Shown here in pieces: positions 27,189-34,639 of a stretch of DNA of 64,000 nt; position 1 is the first letter of the stretch, and each line of letters begins with the position of its first letter. Source of the stretch: Halobium salinum. Its GTDB lineage: Archaea; Halobacteriota; Halobacteria; Halobacteriales; Haloferacaceae. The stretch is taken from the NCBI RefSeq assembly GCF_026586625.1, contig NZ_JAODIW010000006.1, forward strand, positions 256,151-320,150, in the 5' to 3' direction. A program made the position numbers and the translations under genes. Under the pieces are notes generated by a model. It was not told the DNA's origin. It was given only the letters and a program-made list of their open reading frames with translations, and made no database searches.

Positions 27189-27816
27189 GGTAGAGCCCTC
27201 CTTCGCATGGACACACGGTCTCCCGCCCGCATTAAATGACTTTCGTAAATAGTTTACTATGGGCAGAAATACTGCCACAGCATCCTGATGCGTCCATCCA
27301 GCTCCAGAAAAATCCTCAATCGTCAATTCCTATCCCGGATGTGCCCCGAACCCCGGCACCATCCCGATTCATTTACCAAGATAATGGACGAACGGGAAGA
27401 ATCGCCGTGTGGCGTGTTTTCGTCCCACAGTCACCACACGATGGGACGGGTTCCGGCTACCAACCAAAGTTCCACGGATGTCGTGAACTACTAGGTGTAT
27501 CAGATTGTTTTAGGGGCGAATTTAATACGAACGTCGAGAGATGCCGGGTACGGGTAAACAGTGCCCGCTCGGACGAATCGCCCGCTCCACACAGCCTCGA
27601 CAGACCGACGGAGCGAACCACCCTGCCTGTCAGCCACATCGTTCCGGCGGCGCGTCGTCGGCTCCCGTCGGCCGACGCGCCGCCGAGCCTCGACTCGCTT
27701 CTCGCCTGAGCGACCGGTCGCTCTACCGGCCGTGGCTCCGTCGACCGACCTCGTACCATCGCGTGGCCCGCGCCACCTGCGTGAGTCACACGGCCCGTTC
27801 GGCCGGCGAGCGGCGC
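27189..27816. other. 628-bp AT-richer intergenic region between lipA and pdhA
   Basis: This stretch, especially 27230-27545, is clearly less GC-rich than its neighbours. It holds the pdhA promoter (about 27230) and another TATA-like AATTTAATACG around 27519-27529 that is not followed by a good gene on either strand. A 38-codon frame from about 27385 (MDEREESPCG...) has no family resemblance. It could hold an unrecognised non-coding RNA or be a transferred or decayed stretch. Confidence 0.4.
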
Positions 27817-28752
27817 TCAGCTTCCGGCGGCGGCGCGAGCCTCGTCGCGTGCCTGCTCGACGCTCTTGCCGTCGCGGAGCACGCGCTCGACGAACAGTTC
27901 GCCGGCCTTGTACGAGGAGCGGACCATCGGCCCGGAGGCGCAGTAGCCGAAGCCGAGTTCCTCCTCGGCGACCCGCGCCCAAGTGTCGAAGACGTCCGGG
28001 TGGACGTACTCGAACACGTCGAGGTGCGACCGCGACGGCTGGAGGTACTGCCCCAACGTCACCACGTCCACGTCGGCCTCCCGGAGGTCGGCGAGCGTAC
28101 GGTACACCTCGTGGTCGTACTCGCCCAATCCGAGCATGATGCTCGTCTTGGTGTGGATGTCGGACTCCCGTTTCACCTGTTCGAGCACCGAGAGCGTCTG
28201 TTCGTAGTTCGCCCGGCGGTCGCGGACGGGCCACTGGAGGCGTTCGACGGTCTCGACGTTGTGGGCGATGACGTCCGGTTCGGCCTCGATGATTTCGCGG
28301 ACTGCGTCGGGGTCGCCGCCGAAGTCGGGGATGAGCACCTCGACGAGGATTCCGGCGTCGCGCTCCTTGATTTCGCGGATGGTCTCGGCGAAGTGGGCCG
28401 CGCCGCCGTCTTCGAGGTCGTCGCGGTCGACGGAAGTGAGCACGACGTAGTCGAGGCCGATTTCGGCCACCGCGACCGCGACGTTCGCGGGTTCGTCGGG
28501 GTCGAGCGGCTCCATCCCGCCCGTCTCGACGTCACAGAAGTTACAGCCTCGCGAACAGCGGTCGCCCATCAGCATGAACGTCGCGGTGCCGGGGCCGTCG
28601 CGGCCGCTCCAGCACTCGCCCATGTTGGGGCAGTTGGCCTCCTCGCAGACGGTGTGGAGGTCGCGGTCGCGGAGCGTCCGCTTGATCTCCGTGAACCGCT
28701 GTCCCGATGGGGGCCGCATCTTCAGCCAGTCCGGCTTGCGCCTCCCGTTCAT
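27817..28752 (-). CDS. lipA: Lipoyl synthase
   Basis: 311-aa radical-SAM enzyme inserting two sulfurs into octanoyl-lysine to make lipoate. The auxiliary cluster motif has Cys36, Cys41 and Cys47 (CEEANCPNMGEC), the radical-SAM motif is CSRGCNFC (Cys66, 70, 73), and the C-terminal RSSYKAGE carries the serine ligand of the auxiliary cluster. It lies just downstream of the pdh operon region on the same strand and should lipoylate the E2 Lys44. No lipoate or octanoyl transferase is visible in the window. Confidence 0.95.
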   Translation of the reverse strand: MNGRRKPDWLKMRPPSGQRFTEIKRTLRDRDLHTVCEEANCPNMGECWSGRDGPGTATFMLMGDRCSRGCNFCDVETGGMEPLDPDEPANVAVAVAEIGLDYVVLTSVDRDDLEDGGAAHFAETIREIKERDAGILVEVLIPDFGGDPDAVREIIEAEPDVIAHNVETVERLQWPVRDRRANYEQTLSVLEQVKRESDIHTKTSIMLGLGEYDHEVYRTLADLREADVDVVTLGQYLQPSRSHLDVFEYVHPDVFDTWARVAEEELGFGYCASGPMVRSSYKAGELFVERVLRDGKSVEQARDEARAAAGS

Positions 28753-28918
28753 ACTCGTGTCTTCGGTGGGGAGGGCAAAAACGTGAGGATTCGGCGGTGG
28801 TTCGGGGGCCTTTCCCGTCGGCGTCGGTCGGGTTCGACTCGTCTCCCGTTCCCGAGCCTACCGCTGTGCAGATACGCGTTCACTCCTCGCCGAAGAAGCG
28901 GAGCGGAAACGGAGGGGT

Positions 28919-30463
28919 TCAGTCCGCAGTGTCGCCGGTCCCGACGGAGCCGACCCCGTCACGAACCCCCTCGACGGCCGCGAACACGTCGCCCATCCAC
29001 GCGTCGAGGTCGTTCGTCCGAACCGTACTCCGGAGCCGGCACATCCGCCGGTCGCGGTCGTGGTCGGGCATCGACACGGCCTCGCCGATGGCGTCGGCGA
29101 ACCCGTCGGTGTCGCTCGGGTGGACGGTGAGTGCGTCGTCGCCGAGGTCGTCGTCGGCGCCCGCCAGCGCGGACAGGAGGAGCACACCCGCCTCGCCCGG
29201 TGTGGTCGGCTGGGCGGCGACGTACTCCTTCGCGACGAGGTTCATCCCGTCGCGCACGGGCGTGACGAGCGCGAGGTCGCTGTGGCGGTACAGCCCGTAG
29301 AGGTCGGCGTCGGAGAGGTGCTCCTCCAGGTAGACCACCGGCGTCCACTCGTCAGTGCCGAAGCGGTCGTTGACCCGCTCGACCCCGTCGCGCACCTCTG
29401 TCCCGAGGCGCTGGTAGGCGGGAATCGCGGAGCGCGACTCGGTCGCCTTCTGGACGTAGGTCAACTCGCCGCGCCACTCGGGGTTGCGCTCCCAGAACCG
29501 CTCCAGCGCGTCGAGGCGCTCGGGGATGCCCTTCGTGTAGTCGAGGCGGTCGACGCCGACGGCGACCGTCGACCCGACGACCCCGTGCTCGCGGCGGAAC
29601 GACTCCCAGAACCCGTCGGGGGTGTTCGCGCTCACGTCGCCGATGCGCTCGGCGTCGACGCCCATCGGGAACGCTCGGACCCGCGTGCGGTGACCGTCGT
29701 AGACCACTTCGCCGGCGTCCCGGTCGACGGTCGCGCCCGGCAGTTCGCGGGCGACGCAGTCGAGGAAGTTCCGGCAGTACTCGGGGACGTGAAAGCCGAG
29801 CACGTCGGTGCCGAGCAGGCCGTCGAGCAGCGCCTCGCCCTCCGGACAGGCGCGGAAGGTGTCCGCCTCGGGCCACGGGATGTGCCAGAACTGGACGAGC
29901 GGCGTCCCGGCCGGGAGGCTCTGGCGGACCATCCGCGGGGCGAGCGCGAGGTGGTAGTCCTGGAACCAGACGGTCGACCCCGGCTCGACGTGTTCGGCGA
30001 CGGTCTCGGCGAAGTGTGCGTTCACGTCGCGGTAGCGCTCCCAGAACGCGCGGTCGAACTCCGCCTTCCCGTGGAGTCCGTGACAGAGCGGCCACAGCAC
30101 CTGGTTGCTGAACCCGTAGTAGTACTCGCGGACGGCGTCCTCGCCGAGCCACACCCGTCGGAGGGTGTAGCTCGGGTCGCCCGGCGGGACGCGGACGCAG
30201 TCCGCGGCGTTGACGACCGACGGGTCGGCGTCGCTGTCGCCCCAGGCTATCCAGGTGCCGTCCGTGCGTCGCATCACCCGGTCGAGGCCGCCAGTCAGAC
30301 CGCCGACGGGGGTGTCGACGACGACGCCCGCCTCCTCGGTGTAGCGGTGCTGGTACGGCTCCCGGTTCGAGACGACGACGAGGTCGTCGAGGGCCCCGGC
30401 GACCCCCGTCTCGGCGTCCGGCCCCTCCACGTTCGGGACGGCGCCGTTCGGGTCGGTCGCCAT
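28919..30463 (-). CDS. otsA: Trehalose-6-phosphate synthase
   Basis: 514-aa GT20 glycosyltransferase forming trehalose-6-phosphate from a nucleotide-glucose and glucose-6-phosphate. Recognisable blocks: VVSNREPYQHR, GGLTGGLD, WFQDYHLALAPRMVR, FWHIPWPEADTFR, VDRLDYTKGIPERL, and the C-terminal DGMNLVAKEYVAAQ. N-terminus extended by about 25 acidic residues relative to the bacterial enzyme. No trehalose-6-phosphate phosphatase (otsB) is adjacent. Trehalose is a compatible solute in some haloarchaea. Confidence 0.93.
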   Translation of the reverse strand: MATDPNGAVPNVEGPDAETGVAGALDDLVVVSNREPYQHRYTEEAGVVVDTPVGGLTGGLDRVMRRTDGTWIAWGDSDADPSVVNAADCVRVPPGDPSYTLRRVWLGEDAVREYYYGFSNQVLWPLCHGLHGKAEFDRAFWERYRDVNAHFAETVAEHVEPGSTVWFQDYHLALAPRMVRQSLPAGTPLVQFWHIPWPEADTFRACPEGEALLDGLLGTDVLGFHVPEYCRNFLDCVARELPGATVDRDAGEVVYDGHRTRVRAFPMGVDAERIGDVSANTPDGFWESFRREHGVVGSTVAVGVDRLDYTKGIPERLDALERFWERNPEWRGELTYVQKATESRSAIPAYQRLGTEVRDGVERVNDRFGTDEWTPVVYLEEHLSDADLYGLYRHSDLALVTPVRDGMNLVAKEYVAAQPTTPGEAGVLLLSALAGADDDLGDDALTVHPSDTDGFADAIGEAVSMPDHDRDRRMCRLRSTVRTNDLDAWMGDVFAAVEGVRDGVGSVGTGDTAD

Positions 30464-30656
30464 CTACCGGCCCCCTCCGACGGCCGAGTCGTCGGCTCTC
30501 CGGTCCGCGGCGCCCGTCTCGTAGGGAGTTCTCACACCGTCCGCGTCTCGTCGACCGGACGGAGTCGCTGTGTGTGTTGTCATTGAGTGGCATTCCGGCG
30601 GACGACGGGCCCACAACCACGAGACGGGGCCGGGACGCCCAACCGTGTCGTAGTTT

Positions 30657-30698
30657 CACAACGGGGGTTCAGGGGGATGCCCGTTGTGCCTGTATATA
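30657..30698. promoter_or_regulatory. Inverted repeat next to a TATA element
   Basis: CACAACGGG (30657-30665) and CCCGTTGTG (30680-30688) form perfect 9-bp arms around a 14-nt spacer and end 2 bp before TGTATATA. The word GTTTCACA also recurs at 30653 and 30705. The layout suggests a regulator-binding site; the direction of the promoter is not certain. Confidence 0.45.
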
Positions 30699-30824
30699 CT
30701 GATTGTTTCACACGGAACGCGGCGGACGATATCCGCCGACTCGGCCCGGGAGAGACGCCGTGTTGGGGTTGTCGGGGGCCGGTGCCGAATCCGTCGAAAC
30801 CGGTCTCAGGCGCGCTGAATCGGC

Positions 30825-30832
30825 GTTTAAGC
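30825..30832 (+). promoter_or_regulatory. TATA element of the first Bat-type regulator
   Basis: GTTTAAGC lies about 48 bp before the ATG, predicting a short leader of 12-21 nt depending on whether the GTG (30867) or the ATG (30876) is used. Confidence 0.4.
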
Positions 30833-30875
30833 GTACTGGCCGACAACTAAGCCGCTGGCTGCCCGAGTGTCGGAC

Positions 30876-31541
30876 ATGAGCACTATCGCCGAAGTCGAAC
30901 TGGCGGCCGACGAGTTCGCCCTCGCGGAGACGCTGCGTGCCCACCCCGACACGGAGTTCGAGGTGGTGCGGATGGCGGCCCACGACCAGGACCACATCAT
31001 GCCGTACGTCCGCGTCTCCGGGGACGCCATCTCCGGGGTCGAGGACAGCCTGAACGCGGACCCGAGCGTCGACCAGCTCCGACTGCTCGACGACCTCGAG
31101 GACGAACAGCTGTATCGGATGCACTGGGTAGCCGACATCCAGACCGTGCTCCACATGGTGCTCGACGAGGAGGCGACCGTCGTCGAGATGCACGGCCACG
31201 GCGACCGCTGGTTCCTCCGGGTGCTGTTCCCCGACCGCGAGGCGCTCTCCGCGACCCACGACTTCTGTACGGAGAACGACCTCACCTTCACCATCCGAAA
31301 CATCCACGACCTGCAGGGGTCGGTCGGCCGCGGCGAGTTCGGCCTCACCCGAGAGCAGTACGAGGCGCTCGTCAGGGCCGCCGAGCGGGGGTACTTCGAC
31401 GTCCCTCGTGGGGTGACGATGGGCGAACTCGCGGAGGAGCTGGGGGTCTCCCAGCAGGCGCTCTCGGAGCGGCTCCGCCGGGGCCACAAGTCGCTCATTA
31501 ACAGTGCCCTCCGCGTCGAGGAGTCGCCCATGACACAGTAA
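30876..31541 (+). CDS. Bat-type helix-turn-helix transcriptional regulator
   Basis: 221-aa regulator of the bacterioopsin-activator-like family. The N-terminal GAF/HTH-associated domain (about 1-145) is followed by an HTH_10 DNA-binding domain (about 155-205), seen as LTREQYEALVRAAERGYF, RGVTMGELAEELGVSQQALS and RLRRGHKSLI. Such proteins often respond to redox, light or membrane stress. The paralogue at 33.7 kb has the same layout. An in-frame GTG three codons upstream is an alternative start. It precedes a MATE exporter on the same strand with a separate promoter. Confidence 0.88.
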   Translation: MSTIAEVELAADEFALAETLRAHPDTEFEVVRMAAHDQDHIMPYVRVSGDAISGVEDSLNADPSVDQLRLLDDLEDEQLYRMHWVADIQTVLHMVLDEEATVVEMHGHGDRWFLRVLFPDREALSATHDFCTENDLTFTIRNIHDLQGSVGRGEFGLTREQYEALVRAAERGYFDVPRGVTMGELAEELGVSQQALSERLRRGHKSLINSALRVEESPMTQ

Positions 31542-31604
31542 GGGATTAACGTCCCGTTAGAAGGGGTACTGGCTGTGTGTGATGTGGTCACCTACCGATA
31601 GTCA

Positions 31605-31610
31605 TTTATT
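31605..31610 (+). promoter_or_regulatory. TATA element of the MATE gene
   Basis: TTTATT lies 28-33 bp before the ATG; it predicts a nearly leaderless transcript separate from the upstream regulator. Confidence 0.5.
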
Positions 31611-31637
31611 GTAGGTACACATGGACAAATCATATCG

Positions 31638-33044
31638 ATGTTCGACGTATCGAAAGAAGACATCACGGATGGGTCCATCCCGCGGGCACTCGCCTTCCTC
31701 GCGACGCCCATCCTCGCCCAGCAGTTGGTGCTGGTCGGCCAGCAGGTGGTGGACATCTTCTGGGTCGGCCGCCTCGGGGAGGACCCCGTAGCGGCCATCG
31801 GCCTCCTCGCCCCCGTGCTGGGGTTCCTGCACGTGGGGACCTACGTCGCCTACACCGGCGGGCAGGTCGTCGTCTCCCAGCGGGTCGGCGCCGACGACGC
31901 CGACGGCGCCAACCGGGCGGCGTTCCAATCGCTGCTCGTCGTCCTCGCGGTGACGCTCGTCGCCTCGCTGTCGGTCGTCGGACTCGCGTCGGTGTTCCTC
32001 GACGACGTGGCGCCGAACGCCGCCGTCGCCGAGTACGCCTTCGCCTATCTCGTCGTCATCGCGCTCGGACAGGTGTTCCCGGCGATGAGCGACGTGTTCG
32101 AGGGCGGCTTCTACGGCTGGGGGGACTCGAAGACGCCGCTGTACATCAACGTCTTCGCCATCCTGCTGAACGTCGTGCTCGACCCGTTTCTCATCTTCGG
32201 CTGGTGGGAGTTCCCTCGCCTCGGCGTGCAGGGCGCCGCGTTGGCGACGGTGCTCGCCTACGCCGCGGGCTTCCTCGTCGCGCTCGGCATCGCGCTGAGC
32301 GGTCGACACGACCTCACTCTCGACCGTGAGGCCGTCGCCTTCGACCCCGCGGTCGCCCGTGAGGTGCTCTCGGTGGGGCTCCCGAAGGCCGGCCAGGAGG
32401 TGGCCCGACAGTTCGCCCGGCTGCTGCTCGTCGCGGTCGTCACGGTCGCCGGCGGGGCGGCGGGGCTCGCGGCGTACATCGTCGGCGCCCGAATCGCCAC
32501 GCTGGCGTTCGTCCCCGCGGCGGCCGTCGGCGCCGCCGCGACCAGCCTCGTCGGCCAGAACCTCGGCGCGGAGAAGCCCGACCGAGCGACCCGCGTGACG
32601 TGGACGGCGGTCGCCGGCGGCGGACTCCTCGTCGGCGTGCTCGTCGGCGGCGTCCAGTTCGCCTTCCCCGAGACCATCGCGCTCGCGTTCGTCCCCGACC
32701 TCTCCGCCGCGGGACTCGAACTGACCGTGGCGTACCTCCAGATTCTCGCGCTGGGGTACTGGGCGCTCGGCGCCATCAAGACCGTCGAGGCCGGCTTCAA
32801 CGGCGCCTCGCGCACCACGGTGAGCATGGTCGCGACGATGCTGCAGTACTGGGGCGTCCGGGTCCCGGTCGCCGCCGGACTCACCTTCCTCGCCGGCTAC
32901 GGCGCCCTCGGCGTGTTCTGGGCCGTCACGCTGTCGAACGTCGTCGCCGCGGTCGGGCTCTGTGCGTACTTCTGCTACTCGGCTCGCGGCGGGATGCTCG
33001 AACGGGCGGCAGAGCGTGCCGGTGGGAGCACGCCCGCGGACTGA
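31638..33044 (+). CDS. MATE-family multidrug/cation exporter
   Basis: 468-aa inner-membrane protein with about twelve hydrophobic helices in two halves. The N-terminus (SIPRALAFLATPILAQQLVLVGQQVVDIFWVGRLG) is the MATE signature with the conserved helix-1 acidic/aromatic pattern. The second repeat begins near VLSVGLPKAGQEVARQFARLL. It would export organic cations or drugs in exchange for Na+ or H+. Located between two Bat-type regulators, it may be a target of the upstream one (inference from position). Confidence 0.9.
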   Translation: MFDVSKEDITDGSIPRALAFLATPILAQQLVLVGQQVVDIFWVGRLGEDPVAAIGLLAPVLGFLHVGTYVAYTGGQVVVSQRVGADDADGANRAAFQSLLVVLAVTLVASLSVVGLASVFLDDVAPNAAVAEYAFAYLVVIALGQVFPAMSDVFEGGFYGWGDSKTPLYINVFAILLNVVLDPFLIFGWWEFPRLGVQGAALATVLAYAAGFLVALGIALSGRHDLTLDREAVAFDPAVAREVLSVGLPKAGQEVARQFARLLLVAVVTVAGGAAGLAAYIVGARIATLAFVPAAAVGAAATSLVGQNLGAEKPDRATRVTWTAVAGGGLLVGVLVGGVQFAFPETIALAFVPDLSAAGLELTVAYLQILALGYWALGAIKTVEAGFNGASRTTVSMVATMLQYWGVRVPVAAGLTFLAGYGALGVFWAVTLSNVVAAVGLCAYFCYSARGGMLERAAERAGGSTPAD

Positions 33045-33089
33045 ACTCGCCCGCGGCCGCCCGACCGGCGCTCCGGTGACGGTATCCGC

Positions 33090-33236
33090 TCAGTCTTCGG
33101 CGCACGACGACGCTCGGTCGTCGCGACAGTGGAGACAGCCTTCCGAGTCGACGTACGGTTCGAGCACCTCCGCTCCGCAGCTCTGACACTTCGCGAGCGG
33201 CACGTCCGTCGCTTCGTTTCTCGCGTCGTCGGTCAC
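33090..33236 (-). CDS. Micro zinc-ribbon protein (48 aa)
   Basis: 48-aa protein from a GTG start: MTDDARNEATDVPLAKCQSCG and so on, with two CxxC pairs (CQSC and CLHC) 19 residues apart, enough to bind one zinc. The sequence between them (GAEVLEPYVDSEG) parallels the micro-protein at 33.46 kb (GQEVLEIYVESGR), so the two are tandem paralogues. Haloarchaea encode many such proteins under 70 aa; the role is unknown. The start is inferred from that alignment. Confidence 0.7.
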   Translation of the reverse strand: MTDDARNEATDVPLAKCQSCGAEVLEPYVDSEGCLHCRDDRASSCAED

Positions 33237-33460
33237 GTCTCTCACCTCCGTCCATCGGGCGGGAGGGGCCTGAGACGGGCACCCTCCCGCGGAGAGCCGG
33301 GACACGCGGGCGGCGTGCACTCCGGCGTGCCCATCCCGGTCGAGTATCGACCACGACGGGCAGGAGGTCGATAGACGCTCGCCGACGCAAATCGCCACGG
33401 CTTGCTACCTCTCGGGGTTCATACCGTGCGTGTCGACGGCGGCCCGGCCGGCGCGACAGC

Positions 33461-33577
33461 CTACCCGTTCTCCTCCGGACAGTCCGGACAGCGTCCCGAC
33501 TCGACGTATATCTCCAACACTTCCTGTCCGCAGTTCGGACACTCGACTACCGGCGCCTCCGTCGTATCCTCGGTCAT
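33461..33577 (-). CDS. Micro zinc-ribbon protein (38 aa)
   Basis: 38-aa protein MTEDTTEAPVVECPNCGQ... with CPNC and CPDC zinc pairs 18 residues apart and the shared EVLEIYVESG core. An ATG start is preceded by a purine-rich GGAGG about 14 nt upstream. It is paralogous to the 48-aa protein 225 bp downstream on the same strand; the interval between them (33237-33460) holds no other gene. Too small for most gene callers. Confidence 0.68.
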   Translation of the reverse strand: MTEDTTEAPVVECPNCGQEVLEIYVESGRCPDCPEENG

Positions 33578-33748
33578 GTGAGTCGAATCCCTCCGAGGAG
33601 GCCGAGCGACCCCCTCGTCAGTGTCACCGGCCGGCACGAACTGTGCATTCCGGCGAGCACCCGCACGGACGGGTTATCGCCCGTCCGACGGGCATCGACG
33701 TGTAGCGCTCCGGGTGAAAAGACGGCCCCGGTTGTCATCATCGCGGCT

Positions 33749-34438
33749 TTATCCCTCGGAGGACCGGTCGCCGTCGATCGACCGGGGGTCACTGCTCAGC
33801 GAGAGACCGCTCTCGATTAGCGCCGCGTGTGCCCGCCGAAACCGCTTCGAGAGCGTCTGTTGACTGGTTCCCATCTCGTCGGCCAAGTCGGTCATACTGA
33901 CCCGCCGGGGGACCTCGTAGTATCCGCGCTCGAACGCCTCGGTGAGCGTCTCGTGTTCGAGCGCGGTGAGTCCCCGCCGGTCCTCGTCCACCGGTCCGTC
34001 GGGGTGGTACAGCTGTTCGAGTTCGAACGCGACCGACTCCGCCCGAAGGAAGCCGTGGAACGCCGCTAGCGCCTCGTCGTCGTCGAAGCGCATCCTGAGC
34101 TGCCACGAGTCCGCGCGCCCGGTCGCCTCCAGGATAGTCGAACCGGTCTGGAGGTACGCGCGTACCGCCCCCGCGGCGTCCTCGGTCCACCGTGCCCGGT
34201 AGGACGCTCCGCGGTCGGTCTCGTCGAGCAGGACGACGTCCTCGACGGTCGGGTCGTCTCTGATGGCCGCTTCGGTGTGAGCCCGGTCCCCGTGTCGGAC
34301 CCAGAAGTACGGAACGTCGCCGTCGTCGGCGTGTGCGACGACCGGTTGGAGCTCGACGACGACCTCCGGAGCCGCCGACAGCGCCTCCGGGAGGAGAAAC
34401 GACTCCGACGAGACGGTGAGGTCGGCGATGACGCTCAT
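33749..34438 (-). CDS. Bat-type helix-turn-helix transcriptional regulator
   Basis: 229-aa paralogue of the regulator at 30.9 kb. It has an N-terminal sensor-associated domain (MSVIADLTVSSESFLLPEAL..., ligand unknown) and an HTH_10 domain near residues 160-212 (LTALEHETLTEAFERGYYEV, RRVSMTDLADEMGTSQQTLS, KRFRRAHAALI). Start at the ATG giving MSVIADL; the in-frame upstream ATG lies in a Cys/Arg-rich extension. It may control the neighbouring micro zinc proteins or act elsewhere. Confidence 0.87.
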   Translation of the reverse strand: MSVIADLTVSSESFLLPEALSAAPEVVVELQPVVAHADDGDVPYFWVRHGDRAHTEAAIRDDPTVEDVVLLDETDRGASYRARWTEDAAGAVRAYLQTGSTILEATGRADSWQLRMRFDDDEALAAFHGFLRAESVAFELEQLYHPDGPVDEDRRGLTALEHETLTEAFERGYYEVPRRVSMTDLADEMGTSQQTLSKRFRRAHAALIESGLSLSSDPRSIDGDRSSEG

Positions 34439-34582
34439 GGCGCCGGCTCTTCGGCAGGGGGTCACTTGCCTGCGGGGGCCGACGGCGTCGGCTTCGGTCC
34501 GTCGTCACCGACCGCACGTCCGCCAGTTCACTTTCACTCCGCGACGGAAACCCCTTTGAGTCATAGCGCCCGAGAGCCTACG

Positions 34583-34639
34583 ATGACCGTCTACGTCGGT
34601 ACGGGGTCCGTCTCGATGTCGAGGGGGGTGGCCCGGTGA
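34583..34639 (+). CDS. Possible 18-codon upstream ORF overlapping the helicase start
   Basis: An ATG lies 27 bp after a TATA-like TTTGAG (34555-34560), so it would be the first codon of a leaderless mRNA. It encodes MTVYVGTGSVSMSRGVAR and stops with TGA sharing bases with the helicase start in the overlap GTGA (34636-34639). This arrangement would couple or throttle helicase translation. No homologue is recognised; it could also be chance. Confidence 0.3.
   Translation: MTVYVGTGSVSMSRGVAR

Larger units (their letters stand above)
30464..30875. other. 412-bp divergent intergenic region with promoter elements
   Basis: This lies between otsA (leftward) and a Bat-type regulator (rightward). It contains a 9-bp perfect inverted repeat, a strong TATA-like TGTATATA (30691-30698), a GGCGGA...TCCGCC hairpin (30720-30738) and a GTTTAAGC element (30825-30832). 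The last of these is likely the regulator promoter. No gene is seen. Confidence 0.5.

Noticed and set aside
27288..27494. 68-codon frame in the lipA-pdhA gap
   Set aside because: No family resemblance, His/Ser/Pro-rich, and no start signals.
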